Source: Acidimicrobiales bacterium (GTDB taxonomy: Bacteria; Actinomycetota; Acidimicrobiia; Acidimicrobiales; Poriferisodalaceae). From it: DNA of 64,000 bases. A program made the position numbers and the translations under genes. The notes under the pieces are model-generated. The model did not search any database. It had not been told where the DNA came from and worked only from the letters and a program-made list of their open reading frames with translations. The stretch spans positions 1 to 64,000 of the forward strand of contig JAAZYR010000003.1 of assembly GCA_014239555.1 (NCBI GenBank), given 5' to 3'. Positions 1 to 7,668 of this stretch are shown piece after piece (within the stretch, counting starts at the first letter, position 1; every line of letters begins with the position of its first letter).

Positions 1-56
1 CCCATCGTTCCCACATTCACATGCGGCTTATTCCGCTCAAACTTCTCCTTCGACAC
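1..56 (-). CDS. tuf: Elongation factor Tu, amino-terminal fragment
   Basis: Only the first 18 codons are in the window; the gene runs off the left edge. The minus strand reads VSKEKFERNKPHVNVG, the hallmark amino terminus of EF-Tu, the GTPase that delivers aminoacyl-tRNA to the ribosome. The start is GTG with a purine-rich AGGAAAGG a few bases upstream. It lies directly downstream of tRNA-Thr and tRNA-Met on the same strand, so tRNAs and tuf are probably co-transcribed, as in the tufB operon of E. coli. The product is clear from the signature although the fragment is short. Confidence 0.88.
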   Translation of the reverse strand, partial: MSKEKFERNKPHVNVGTM

Positions 57-128
57 GGGCTTTCCTTTCCTGCAGTCAGCCCAACAATTTCTTGGGCCGA
101 GAATTCATAGCACCTTCATGCTGCTTAG

Positions 129-148
129 CCTCAGCCGGCTGGCTGAGG
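129..148 (-). other. Perfect hairpin between tRNA-Met and tuf
   Basis: An 8-bp perfect stem (CCTCAGCC / GGCTGAGG) with a 4-nt loop lies 4 nt beyond the tRNA-Met 3' end and about 70 nt ahead of tuf. No T-run follows on the minus strand. It could be a tRNA processing barrier or a partial terminator that lowers read-through into tuf. Its function is inferred from position only. Confidence 0.6.
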
Positions 149-152
149 GTTG

Positions 153-226
153 TAGCGGGACCGGGGTTCGAACCCGGGACCTCACGATTATGAGCCGTGC
201 GCTCTGACCAACTGAGCTATCCCGCC
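153..226 (-). tRNA. tRNA-Met(CAT)
   Basis: A complete cloverleaf on the minus strand: 7-bp acceptor with a G1-U72 wobble, D-loop with AGCTCAGTTGGTCAGAGC, anticodon loop CTCATAA, and T-arm GGTTCGAACCCC. The anticodon is CAT. Lack of a C1-A72 mismatch and of the three G-C pairs in the anticodon stem argues against initiator tRNA. Elongator Met is the first choice; a lysidine-modified Ile tRNA cannot be excluded by eye. CCA is not encoded. Confidence 0.9.
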
Positions 227-241
227 ATGCTCTTTCGAGCG

Positions 242-314
242 AGCCCCGTGCCGGAATCGAACCGGCGACACCAGCCTTACCATGGCTGTGCTCTACCGAC
301 TGAGCTAACGGGGC
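242..314 (-). tRNA. tRNA-Thr(GGT)
   Basis: A complete 73-nt cloverleaf: acceptor GCCCCGT / ACGGGGC, anticodon loop with GGT, T-arm GGTTCGATTCC. It lies 15 nt upstream of tRNA-Met on the same strand and is the first gene of the tRNA-tuf transcription unit. Confidence 0.95.
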
Positions 315-347
315 AACCATGAGCGGGCACACCCGCACAAACGTGAA

Positions 348-377
348 AGCATACGGATGATCTCCGAGGTTCCACAA
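348..377 (-). promoter_or_regulatory. Promoter of the tRNA-Thr / tRNA-Met / tuf unit
   Basis: On the minus strand a -35 TTGTGG (372-377) and a -10 TATGCT (348-353) are separated by 18 nt. The -10 box is about 33 nt upstream of the mature tRNA-Thr 5' end. It is back to back with the promoter of the GNAT gene. Confidence 0.55.
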
Positions 378-389
378 CCCCTAGACCAG

Positions 390-395
390 TACCTT
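390..395 (+). promoter_or_regulatory. -10 box of a leaderless promoter (GNAT gene)
   Basis: TACCTT fits TANNNT and ends 7 nt before the ATG of the acetyltransferase gene, which has no Shine-Dalgarno sequence. The spacing puts the transcription start at or next to the A of ATG. Confidence 0.5.
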
Positions 396-402
396 TGTTT
401 AT

Positions 403-900
403 ATGTGGATCCGGTTAGCCAAGCTTTCTGACGCCGCGGCGATCGCGGAGATCTACAACTATGAGGTCGTATCGGGAGTTGCGACCTTCGATTTGGTACC
501 TAAGTCTCTCGAGGAACAGCGAGATTGGCTGCGTGATCGCTCGGGGGCCCTTCCTTGCATCGTCGCAGTCGCGGATGACGAAGTAGTGGTGGGTTGGGCT
601 TGCCTTTCTAAGTACAGGGATCGTCCGGCTTATGGGACAAGCGTCGAAAATTCGATTTACGTCCATCCCGACCACCAGGGGAAAGGTGTTGGTGGCTTGT
701 TGATGGGTGATTTACTCGCACTTGCAGACGAACACGGATTTCATGCAACGTTTGCCCGAATCGCTGGCGAGAATCCAGCGTCGGTCGCTCTTCACGCTAA
801 ACACGGCTTTCAGTTGGTCGGGGTAGAAAGAGAAGTCGGTCGGAAATTCAATCGGTGGCTAGATATCACTGTGATGCAACGATTGACCCCAACAAGCTGA
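403..900 (+). CDS. GNAT family N-acetyltransferase, phosphinothricin/L-amino-acid acetyltransferase type
   Basis: A 165-residue single-domain acetyltransferase using acetyl-CoA. The amino terminus with IRLAKLSDAAAIAEIYN and the following stretch with VATFDL match the phosphinothricin acetyltransferase / MnaT (YncA) branch, which acetylates the amino group of methionine sulfone, methionine sulfoximine or related amino acids. The acetyl-CoA pyrophosphate loop is visible as HPDHQGKGVGGLL near residue 88, followed by ENPASVALHAKHGF. Length is normal for the branch. It is transcribed alone, apparently leaderless. The exact substrate cannot be read from sequence; it may be a detoxification enzyme. 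Confidence 0.85.
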   Translation: MWIRLAKLSDAAAIAEIYNYEVVSGVATFDLVPKSLEEQRDWLRDRSGALPCIVAVADDEVVVGWACLSKYRDRPAYGTSVENSIYVHPDHQGKGVGGLLMGDLLALADEHGFHATFARIAGENPASVALHAKHGFQLVGVEREVGRKFNRWLDITVMQRLTPTS

Positions 901-917
901 TCGCATATTTCAGTACT

Positions 918-1832
918 TTAGAAGTGCCACGGGAAGCGTTTGAAGTCCTGTTTACGTTTCTCGAGGAACGCATCGCGACCCTCAACAGCTTCCTCAGTTC
1001 CATAGGCTAAGCGGGTCGCTTCACCAGCAAAGACCTGTTGCCCGATGAGGCCGTCATCGGTGAGATTCAACGCGAACTTCGCCATTCGCTGAGCGGTCGG
1101 TGACTTCGAATTAATTTCTTCCGCCCATTCCAATGCCACGTTTTCGAGATCTTCGTGATTGACGACGGCGTTGACATCTCCCATAAGGAATCGTTGTTCG
1201 GCATCGTAAGTTCGTCCCAAGAAAAAGATTTCTCGTGCTTTCTTTTGCCCTATTTGTTTAGCGAGGTACGCCGACCCAAACCCGCCATCAAAGCTGGCTA
1301 CGTCAGTGTCGGTTTGCTTGAATCGAGCGTGTTCGCGACTTGCGATGGTCAAATCCGCCGTGACGTGGAGACTGTGCCCGCCGCCTGCGGCCCATCCTGG
1401 GACAACGCAGATCACAACCTTTGGCATCATGCGGATTAAACGTTGGCACTCAAGAATGTGCAGTCGCCCAACCTGCGCAGGGTCAATCGTTTCACTCGTT
1501 TCACCATCAGCATATTTGTATCCGTCTTTTCCACGGATCCGTTGATCCCCGCCTGAACAAAAGGACCACTGCCCGTCTTTAGTCGACGGTCCGTTACCAG
1601 TGAGAAGCACCACTCCCACGTCTGTGCTCATTCGGGCGTGGTCAAGAGCCTTGTACAGCTCGTCGACGGTGTTAGGCCGAAAGGCATTACGAATATCGGG
1701 TCGGTCAAAAGCTATGCGCACGGTCCCTTGGTCGACAGCACGGTGGTAGGTGATGTCTTGAAAGTCGAACCCGTCGAACTCGCTCCATTGCGAAGGGTCA
1801 AAGATGTCAGAAACATTCGGCAAATACGACAT
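918..1832 (-). CDS. menB: 1,4-dihydroxy-2-naphthoyl-CoA synthase
   Basis: A crotonase-fold enzyme of 304 residues that closes the second ring of the menaquinone headgroup, converting o-succinylbenzoyl-CoA to 1,4-dihydroxy-2-naphthoyl-CoA. The MenB-specific features are the FCSGGDQ oxyanion region after a flexible DGQWSF segment, PGWAAGGGHSLH, FKQTDTDVASFDGGFGSAYL, and the carboxy-terminal FLEKRKQDFKRFPWHF. A GGAG Shine-Dalgarno sequence stands 5 nt before the ATG. No other men gene is adjacent, so the pathway must be completed elsewhere. It ties the window to menaquinone, the likely electron carrier for the complex I and bc genes further on. Confidence 0.95.
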   Translation of the reverse strand: MSYLPNVSDIFDPSQWSEFDGFDFQDITYHRAVDQGTVRIAFDRPDIRNAFRPNTVDELYKALDHARMSTDVGVVLLTGNGPSTKDGQWSFCSGGDQRIRGKDGYKYADGETSETIDPAQVGRLHILECQRLIRMMPKVVICVVPGWAAGGGHSLHVTADLTIASREHARFKQTDTDVASFDGGFGSAYLAKQIGQKKAREIFFLGRTYDAEQRFLMGDVNAVVNHEDLENVALEWAEEINSKSPTAQRMAKFALNLTDDGLIGQQVFAGEATRLAYGTEEAVEGRDAFLEKRKQDFKRFPWHF

Positions 1833-1896
1833 TGGACTCCTGAACCGTTACGCGCCAACGGAACGTAGATTAGGGGCGTACGTTCGAGGGGGCATC

Positions 1897-2769
1897 ATGA
1901 AGTTTGGTCTGAGATATTGCAACACAGATAAATACGCCGTCAATACAGCCTTAGCAGTGGAATTGGTTCAGGCCGGTGAACAAGCCGGATTTGAATCTGC
2001 TTGGACTGTAGAGCACACAGTGATTCCATCAGGGTACGAGTCGGTTTATCCGTATAGCGAATCTGGGAAAATCGCGGGTGGGGCCGAAGATTTAGTTCTA
2101 CCTGATCCGTTGATTTGGATGGCTCATATGGCGGGAGCCACGAGCACGATCAATTTGGGTACCGCTGTTCTGATTCTGCCGCAACACTCGCCTGTAGTGT
2201 GCGCCGCTCAGATAGCAACCCTGGACTATATGTCCGGAGGGCGGGTCCTTTTAGGTATTGGTGTGGGCTGGCTCAAGGAAGAATTCGATGCCATTGGGGT
2301 TCCGTTCGAACGAAGAGGACCACGAACCGACGAATACGTAGCTGCTATGCGCGAATTGTGGGCCAATGATTGCGCCACCTTCCACGGGGAATTCGTTCAT
2401 TTCACAGATACCTATTGTCTTCCGCGGCCGGTGGGTGGCAACGTCCCCATTATCGTGGGCGGAGATACCGACTTCGCCGCTCGGCGAGCGGGGCGCCTGG
2501 GAGATGGGTACTTTCCCGCTCGGGACACACCCCAAGAGAGAATCGATCTGGCTCGCAGAACCGCTGAGGAATGTGGGAGAGATCCTGAGGCTCTTGAGAT
2601 CACAATGCCTATGCCCGCAGATCCTGATGACGTCCCGAAGATGAAGGCTCGCGGGGTGGATCGTCTTGTCGTCCCGGTCACAGATATGGCAGGTATGCCC
2701 ACATTGATTAACTCGCCCGAAACTGCTTTACGCTTCGGTGACATTATTGCGAAATACGCTGATCTCTAG
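1897..2769 (+). CDS. LLM-class F420-dependent oxidoreductase
   Basis: A 290-residue luciferase-like TIM-barrel protein of the class that usually binds coenzyme F420. Family marks are AWTVEHTVIP near the start, STINLGTAVLILPQHSP, TLDYMSGGRVLLGIGVGW, and VPIIVGG...AARRAGRLGDGYF. The open frame extends 31 codons further upstream, but the ATG at 1897 with GAGGGGG just before it gives the normal amino terminus (MKFGLRY). The upstream extension would overlap menB on the opposite strand. The substrate is unknown. The gene is single, between menB and the rhodanese gene. Confidence 0.85.
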   Translation: MKFGLRYCNTDKYAVNTALAVELVQAGEQAGFESAWTVEHTVIPSGYESVYPYSESGKIAGGAEDLVLPDPLIWMAHMAGATSTINLGTAVLILPQHSPVVCAAQIATLDYMSGGRVLLGIGVGWLKEEFDAIGVPFERRGPRTDEYVAAMRELWANDCATFHGEFVHFTDTYCLPRPVGGNVPIIVGGDTDFAARRAGRLGDGYFPARDTPQERIDLARRTAEECGRDPEALEITMPMPADPDDVPKMKARGVDRLVVPVTDMAGMPTLINSPETALRFGDIIAKYADL

Positions 2770-2771
2770 TT

Positions 2772-4019
2772 TTACGCCCATCCGGTGGATGTGAATTGAG
2801 CGAGATCATCGCGGTCGTATTGTTCGACTAGGGCGACTTCCCAATCTAGATATTCCTGCATTGCTTGTCGCGCTATGTGGGCGTCGCCCGGGTCGTATGG
2901 AAGCACCACTTGTGGGCTGTTCAGCGGTAGTTCGTTGTGGCCAGATTCAAACGGTCCGTCGCTCACACCTCCCTCCAAGACATAGGTTTCCCATCCCATT
3001 TCCAGCAACCATGATGCTGTCATTGTGGCTCGAGTGAAATCGTCATCCGCCAGCACTATGCGGGCGCCTCGAGTAATGACATATTCATCGGTGGCTTGTA
3101 CTAGTTGGCCTCCCGGAGCGTTGCGAAAATCGGGGAGGTGACCTCGTTCGTATTCGTCGGGGGTGCGTACGTCAAAAAGATGGAGGGTGCGTGACCGGTC
3201 GGATTGCCACGATTTCAGTGTCGCCCTGTTGATTCTCACGACATTAAAACGTTCCGCTACTTTCATTGCTGCAACTGATGCCTGCGTTCGACCCGCGGAG
3301 GTGGGGTCGGGGGCGGTAACAGCTTTACCGTGATCCAAAGTGAGGTCAGCGAGTTCCCACCCCATCGTTCCATTTTCTAATGCGATTACGTGGCCTGGAA
3401 CCCCAGCACGAACTAATGATTCTGTCCCGAGGATGCTCCGGGTACGTCCCGCGCAGTTGACCACGATGGTGGCGTCTTCGTCTACAAGATCGAATGCTCT
3501 ATGCACTAATTCACCACCGGGGCATGATCTTGCGGTGGGAATGCTCATTCGTCGAAATTCGCGTTCGGTTCGCGAGTCGAGGATCGTTAGTGGACGTTTC
3601 TCATTAATCCACTGATGTAGTTCTGTGGCCGACACGTGAGGAGTTTCGTAATGTCGTTCCACTAATTCACCAAAGAGTTTCGATGGGACATTAACTCCGG
3701 AGTACAGCTCGTATCCCTCTGCAACCCATGAGTGGATGCCTCCGTCTAACACGGAGACGTTCGTCCATCCGTTGGATCTGAGAATTCTGCGAAGGTCTTC
3801 GGCTTCGCCTCCGCCACTATCGGTTATTACGACGCGGGCCGAAAGCCTCGGAAGCAGGATGTGCCCCGCGTCGTGACCGTCGGCCGGCCTGATACTCCCT
3901 GCCCAAAGGAGGTGGCCTTTGCTGTAAGCGTCGTGGTCGCGAGCGTCGACTATGGCTAGTTCATGTTCATCGATTATGGAGTCGGCGAGTTCGGGTGCTG
4001 TGATCGCGTCCAGGCTCAC
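2772..4019 (-). CDS. Triple-rhodanese-domain sulfurtransferase-like protein
   Basis: 415 residues with three rhodanese-like domains at about 1-115, 120-235 and 250-370, plus a short tail. Each has the LxDxR-type start (AIVDARD, TILDSRT, LFDVRT) and a GH or SIP segment. Only the middle domain has a catalytic Cys, at about residue 189 in VVNCAGRTRS. At the same point domain 1 has ITDSGGGE and domain 3 has LADDDFTR, so both look inactive and may be structural or regulatory. The start codon overlaps the end of the cysteine-dioxygenase-like gene by 4 nt (ATGA), so the two are translationally coupled. The enzyme may take sulfane sulfur released from thiol breakdown; this is inferred from context. 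Confidence 0.85.
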   Translation of the reverse strand: MSLDAITAPELADSIIDEHELAIVDARDHDAYSKGHLLWAGSIRPADGHDAGHILLPRLSARVVITDSGGGEAEDLRRILRSNGWTNVSVLDGGIHSWVAEGYELYSGVNVPSKLFGELVERHYETPHVSATELHQWINEKRPLTILDSRTEREFRRMSIPTARSCPGGELVHRAFDLVDEDATIVVNCAGRTRSILGTESLVRAGVPGHVIALENGTMGWELADLTLDHGKAVTAPDPTSAGRTQASVAAMKVAERFNVVRINRATLKSWQSDRSRTLHLFDVRTPDEYERGHLPDFRNAPGGQLVQATDEYVITRGARIVLADDDFTRATMTASWLLEMGWETYVLEGGVSDGPFESGHNELPLNSPQVVLPYDPGDAHIARQAMQEYLDWEVALVEQYDRDDLAQFTSTGWA

Positions 4020-4588
4020 GGTCTGGCGTCAATGATTGGGAATTGCACTTTCATGGTTCGCCACTCCTGAACATGTTCGGCCCAGTAATTCCGAGCAGGC
4101 AGATCAAGAAGATCGTGGCCGTAACAATGAAAGTTGAGAGCTCCGCCTTGTACATGAATGGAATGAACATCGTCGGGGAGAAAAGCAATTCCCGTGTTGC
4201 GACGAATAGTGATTTTTTCTGAAACTTGGGGCGGGCCGCCTCCCGCGACGCTGTCATATCTGCAATTGGTTTCTTCGCCCTCTAGGCCGACGATGCAGGC
4301 CCAGGTGAGGTGATCATGAGGGGGAGCTTCAGTCGTGTCGTTGACAGATTGGATGTACAACGCCAGGCGATGGTCCGCGTCTTGGGACAGGAGGTACAGG
4401 GTGCTTCCGTCTTTGGAGTCGTCCGCGGGGAAGTCACTCCATGGAAATAGTTCTCGCAGTTCTGCTAACTCCAACAACCGGCGTCGGATGAGTTCGACGG
4501 CGTCTCGATCGATTCCGGCCGCGTCGATTGCTCGAATGTCAGTCATGGCGTCAGCGATTGCCGCAGTTCGTTCGATATTCTCAATCAT
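4016..4588 (-). CDS. Cysteine-dioxygenase-like cupin (thiol dioxygenase)
   Basis: 190 residues, close to the length of type I thiol dioxygenases. The cupin metal ligands are visible: PPHDHLTW gives the HxH pair near residue 93, and DDVHSIHVQGG with NFHCYGHDL gives the later histidines. Such enzymes oxidise cysteine or 3-mercaptopropionate to the sulfinic acid with O2 and one Fe(II). The gene overlaps the rhodanese gene downstream and is 23 nt after the enoyl-CoA hydratase gene, so the three probably form one operon. The acyl-CoA enzyme nearby makes a mercaptopropionate-type route conceivable, but the substrate is not settled by sequence. Confidence 0.8.
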   Translation of the reverse strand: MIENIERTAAIADAMTDIRAIDAAGIDRDAVELIRRRLLELAELRELFPWSDFPADDSKDGSTLYLLSQDADHRLALYIQSVNDTTEAPPHDHLTWACIVGLEGEETNCRYDSVAGGGPPQVSEKITIRRNTGIAFLPDDVHSIHVQGGALNFHCYGHDLLDLPARNYWAEHVQEWRTMKVQFPIIDARP

Positions 4589-4611
4589 TTTTTGTCACCA
4601 CCGGTCTCGAC

Positions 4612-5388
4612 TTAGCGTCCCTTCCATTGTGGAGGTCGCTTTTCGGCAAACGCAACAGGACCTTCGACATAGTCCTCGCTTTTGCTCATTTCTCTCACAG
4701 CTTCATATTTACCTTCGTGGGCCGCCCGCACCCCGGCATGATCTAGTCCCTGCATTGCGGCTTGTTTGGTGGCTCGTATCGACATTGGTGAACATTCCAA
4801 AATCATCTCCGCCCATCGGCGTGCCTCGCTTAGGGCTTCGCCTTCAGGCGTCACGGCCGTAACGAAACCCAACTCGTAGCCCTCTTGTGCAAGGACATGA
4901 CGACCAGTCAGCATCATGCCCATGGCGCGTTTAAGACCAATTTGTCGTGGAAGGCGGTGTACCCCAGCTGCTAGTGCCGCGAGCCCAACCTTGGGTTCGG
5001 GGAGTGCCATCCGCGCGTTCTCACTCGCGACGATCATGTCGCACGCCAGCGCTATTTCGAAGCCTCCACCCATCGCTACACCGTTGACTGCTGCGATCAC
5101 CGGTTTGTCGAGGTTCCAGCGTGATGTAAGGCCACCAAAGCCACTTGGAGGCATCGCTGATCGGTCTCCGCCTTCGGCCTGATAGCGCAGGTCATTGCCT
5201 GCGCTAAAAGCACGGTCACCGGCGCCAGTCACGATCGCGACCCAAAGGTCAGGGTCATTTTCGAACTCGTCGAAAAGTTCAGCCATTTCTGCATTCCCGG
5301 GAGGGTGCAGTGCGTTCATTCGTTCAGGTCGGTTGATGGTGACGGTAAATATCCGACCGTCGCGTTCCGCATAACAAGAGTCAGCCAT
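4612..5388 (-). CDS. Enoyl-CoA hydratase/isomerase family protein
   Basis: 258 residues, the normal length of a crotonase-fold hydratase. The oxyanion-hole segments AFSAGNDLR and NGVAMGGGFEIALACD are present, and both catalytic glutamates of true hydratases appear to be kept (GGGFE and LPEPKVGL). It adds water across the double bond of enoyl-CoA in beta-oxidation or amino-acid breakdown. It seems to be the first gene of an operon with the thiol dioxygenase and the rhodanese protein. The substrate cannot be read from sequence. Confidence 0.88.
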   Translation of the reverse strand: MADSCYAERDGRIFTVTINRPERMNALHPPGNAEMAELFDEFENDPDLWVAIVTGAGDRAFSAGNDLRYQAEGGDRSAMPPSGFGGLTSRWNLDKPVIAAVNGVAMGGGFEIALACDMIVASENARMALPEPKVGLAALAAGVHRLPRQIGLKRAMGMMLTGRHVLAQEGYELGFVTAVTPEGEALSEARRWAEMILECSPMSIRATKQAAMQGLDHAGVRAAHEGKYEAVREMSKSEDYVEGPVAFAEKRPPQWKGR

Positions 5389-5394
5389 AACCAG

Positions 5395-5400
5395 AAGTTA
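5395..5400 (-). promoter_or_regulatory. -10 box of a leaderless promoter (enoyl-CoA hydratase operon)
   Basis: TAACTT on the minus strand ends 6 nt before the ATG of the hydratase gene. No Shine-Dalgarno sequence is present, which fits a leaderless transcript. Confidence 0.5.
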
Positions 5401-5520
5401 GTCCGCAACTCTTTGTGGTCGCCCAAACTTCGCTCGTAAGGCGGGTTGAAATCTTGGAGTGCCCCGTTAACTCGACCCTCGAGGTCAGATCTCCCCTATG
5501 CCGTTCTTTCTTGAGCGCGA

Positions 5521-5552
5521 CAAACAGCGAGCCCTGCAGGACTCGCCGTTTG
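5521..5552 (-). terminator. Inverted repeat just downstream of tRNA-Tyr
   Basis: Arms CAAAC-A-GCGAG and CTCGC-C-GTTTG flank a CCTGCAGG palindrome, giving a nearly continuous hairpin that starts right after the encoded CCA of tRNA-Tyr. There is no T-run, so it may be a GC-type terminator or a 3' processing signal. Confidence 0.5.
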
Positions 5553-5638
5553 TGGTGGGCCGGGGAGGATTCGAACCTCCGTAGGTGTGAACCGACGGGT
5601 TTACAGCCCGTTCCCTTTGGCCGCTCGGGCACCGACCC
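5553..5638 (-). tRNA. tRNA-Tyr(GTA)
   Basis: A class II tRNA with a long variable arm. Acceptor GGGTCGG / CCGGCCC, anticodon loop CTGTAAA with GTA, and T-arm GGTTCGAATCC are clear. The 3' CCA is encoded, unlike in the tRNA-Met and tRNA-Thr genes at the left end. Confidence 0.95.
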
Positions 5639-5648
5639 AACGGCCGAT

Positions 5649-5677
5649 ACGATATCGGTTCGCTTACGCTGCCCCAA
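5649..5677 (-). promoter_or_regulatory. tRNA-Tyr promoter
   Basis: On the minus strand TTGGGG (672-677) and TATCGT (649-654) are separated by 17 nt. The -10 box ends 10 nt before the mature tRNA 5' end. Confidence 0.5.
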
Positions 5678-5722
5678 GGAGAGCCGATCGTGAATGCGGT
5701 ACCGGAGAACCCCGCAGGTATG

Positions 5723-5728
5723 TATATT
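5723..5728 (+). promoter_or_regulatory. -10 box of a leaderless promoter (yajQ)
   Basis: TATATT ends 7 nt before the ATG of yajQ, which lacks a Shine-Dalgarno sequence. This also supports the shorter yajQ start. Confidence 0.55.
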
Positions 5729-5735
5729 GCCCCGC

Positions 5736-6224
5736 ATGCCTTCGTTCGACGTGGTTTCTCAAATCGACATGCAGGAAGTTCGTAATGCGGTGGATCAAGC
5801 CGCTCGGGAGGTCAGCACACGTTACGACTTCAAAAACACGGGTTCCGCAGTAACTCTGAGCGACACCGAAATAGCTCTGGTGAGTAATAACGAAGATCGT
5901 TTGAATGCTCTGAGACAGGTTGTTGAAGAAAAACTTGTGAAACGCAAGGTCAGTCTCAAAGCGGTTAGTTATGGCGACGTCGAAGAGGCATCGGGTGCGA
6001 CTGTGCGACAGCTCGCTGCTCTTGAGGCAGGTATTAGTTCCGACAAAGCTAAAGAGTTAAACAAATTCATCAAGGGTTTAGGGGTTAAAGGTGTGCAGTC
6101 TCAAACCCAGGGCGACCAGCTGCGCGTGATGTCGAAGAAACGAGATCACCTACAAACGGTGATCAGTGAACTTAAAGAAGCCGACTTCGATATCCCGCTC
6201 CAGTTTGAAAATTTTCGGGACTGA
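5736..6224 (+). CDS. yajQ: YajQ family nucleotide/c-di-GMP-binding protein
   Basis: 162 residues beginning MPSFDVVSQIDMQEVRNAVD, the standard YajQ amino terminus, with STRYDFKNT, AGISSDKAKELNKFIK and VKGVQSQTQGDQLRV further on. YajQ proteins bind nucleotides and in some bacteria cyclic di-GMP, and are proposed to act with transcription factors. The frame is open 14 codons further upstream, but the ATG at 5736 gives the family length and is placed correctly behind a -10 box. It converges with htpX, one base apart. Confidence 0.92.
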   Translation: MPSFDVVSQIDMQEVRNAVDQAAREVSTRYDFKNTGSAVTLSDTEIALVSNNEDRLNALRQVVEEKLVKRKVSLKAVSYGDVEEASGATVRQLAALEAGISSDKAKELNKFIKGLGVKGVQSQTQGDQLRVMSKKRDHLQTVISELKEADFDIPLQFENFRD

Positions 6225-6225
6225 T

Positions 6226-7080
6226 TTAAAGAACTTCCTGCCAGCTGCCGTCGCGCAAGCGAGCTATTCGTTTGTCCATGGGTGGGTGAGTGGTGAAAAG
6301 GTTGCGAAATGCCATCTTCCGTCCGGCTAATGGATTTGCTATGTACATCTGAGCCTGGTTGGCGTTGGCAAGACTGGGAATTGCTCGGCTTGCCACATCG
6401 AGTTTTTCAAGGGCCGCAGCTAAGGGTTCACCGTCGCCAATCATCCGCGCGGCAGTGCGATCAGCCTGAAATTCTCGACTACGGCTGATGGCCATTTGGA
6501 GCAACGCTGCGGCGATTGGAGCCACGATGATTAGAAGCAGGTCAACCAGCGGGTTACGATTTCGGTCGCGATTACCCCCACCAAAAATCATGGCGAATTG
6601 TGCCATGTAGGCAACGAAGCTGATGGCCATTGCAATAGCTGCGGCAACCGAACCGATGAGGATGTCCCGGTTCTTTATGTGAGCCATTTCGTGGGCGAGT
6701 ACACCTCGAATCTGATCCCATGAAAGATGTTGGATGAGGCCTTCAGTGATGCAGACAGCAGCATTTGCTGGGTTACGTCCAGTGGCGAACGCATTCGGTT
6801 GTGGGTCGGGACTGACATAGATGCGGGGCATTGGCTGGCCCGATAACTCAGACAACTCGCTCATGATCGATCGGTATTGAGGTAGCTGGCCTTCTTCCAC
6901 TTCGACCGCGCGGGCAGATCGAATTGCGAGCTTGTCGCTCATCCAGTAGCTGCCGCCCACCATGGCGAGCGCCAAAAATAAACCAATGGTCAACCCTCCT
7001 GGACCCCAGAAACTAGAGATGAACATGATGAGTGCCCCCATGGAGGCGAGCAACATCGTGGTTTTGAGGGTGTTTTTCAT
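6226..7080 (-). CDS. htpX: Membrane zinc metalloprotease HtpX
   Basis: 284 residues of the M48B family, which cuts misfolded membrane proteins. Two amino-terminal membrane segments (about 7-25 and 28-48), the zinc motif VLAHEMAHIKNRD near residue 143, a further hydrophobic pair around 155-205, and the third ligand in SREFQADR are visible. Length is normal. A GGAGGG Shine-Dalgarno sequence precedes the ATG. Transcribed alone. Confidence 0.95.
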   Translation of the reverse strand: MKNTLKTTMLLASMGALIMFISSFWGPGGLTIGLFLALAMVGGSYWMSDKLAIRSARAVEVEEGQLPQYRSIMSELSELSGQPMPRIYVSPDPQPNAFATGRNPANAAVCITEGLIQHLSWDQIRGVLAHEMAHIKNRDILIGSVAAAIAMAISFVAYMAQFAMIFGGGNRDRNRNPLVDLLLIIVAPIAAALLQMAISRSREFQADRTAARMIGDGEPLAAALEKLDVASRAIPSLANANQAQMYIANPLAGRKMAFRNLFTTHPPMDKRIARLRDGSWQEVL

Positions 7081-7159
7081 CGGGTTTCCCTCCGTGGTCG
7101 GCGCTTACCCCTAAACGTATCGGCTTCGACCGTCACTATCTCAGCACCGACATCGTGTT

Positions 7160-7651
7160 TTAGTGCGGGTGATAACCGCTTTCAATGAAGAGGGTAGGGA
7201 CTTCTTGGGTTCGGTACATGCGCACATTACGCATGTCATCATCGATCGCGAGAATTGGATTGAAACCTTGGTGACGAAGGGTCTGAGTTTCGTCACGTTT
7301 AAACCCTGGTGATGTTTGAAAATCGCCTAGTGGACGCATGATCAGAAGGTCGTATCTGATCCGGTTGTGCTCCAGCCAGTCCAACGTAGGTTTTTGAATC
7401 CAGGTGGGGCGTGAGGTCAACAACACGATGGTCAAATCCGAAGCAAGAAGTTCGACCAGGATTTTACTTTCTTCGAAAACTCCATCTCCTCCGCACTCCG
7501 CGAAGAACCCGTCCCAGTCGCGCCAAGGTGGGTCGAGGAAATGTTGTCGGTGGCCGGCGTCGGCGAGCACTCCGTCAATGTCCACGATTACACAATCCCC
7601 TGGTTGTCCGGGGGTGTGCTTCCATTGCCAATGGTGGGGGGTGGAACTCAT
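7160..7651 (-). CDS. HAD-family phosphatase, polynucleotide-kinase 3'-phosphatase type
   Basis: 163 residues with HAD motif I in VIVDIDGVLAD, motif II in LLTSRP, and the acidic motif in ILAIDDDMRNVRMY. The arrangement resembles the phosphatase domain of phage T4-type polynucleotide kinase and stand-alone actinobacterial relatives; the kinase half is absent. The target could be a 3'-phosphorylated nucleic acid or a small phosphoester. It lies 17 nt downstream of acs on the same strand and may be co-transcribed. Confidence 0.7.
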   Translation of the reverse strand: MSSTPHHWQWKHTPGQPGDCVIVDIDGVLADAGHRQHFLDPPWRDWDGFFAECGGDGVFEESKILVELLASDLTIVLLTSRPTWIQKPTLDWLEHNRIRYDLLIMRPLGDFQTSPGFKRDETQTLRHQGFNPILAIDDDMRNVRMYRTQEVPTLFIESGYHPH

Positions 7652-7668
7652 GTAGTTAGTGGCAGAGG

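Noticed and set aside
105-377. Open frame of 90 codons on the minus strand at the left end
   Set aside because: It crosses both tRNA genes.
1804-1896. Upstream extension of the F420-type oxidoreductase
   Set aside because: It overlaps menB on the other strand, and the ATG at 1897 has a good ribosome site and the family amino terminus.
5387-5737. Open frames of 118 and 92 codons around tRNA-Tyr
   Set aside because: They run through the tRNA gene and its promoter, so they cannot be coding.
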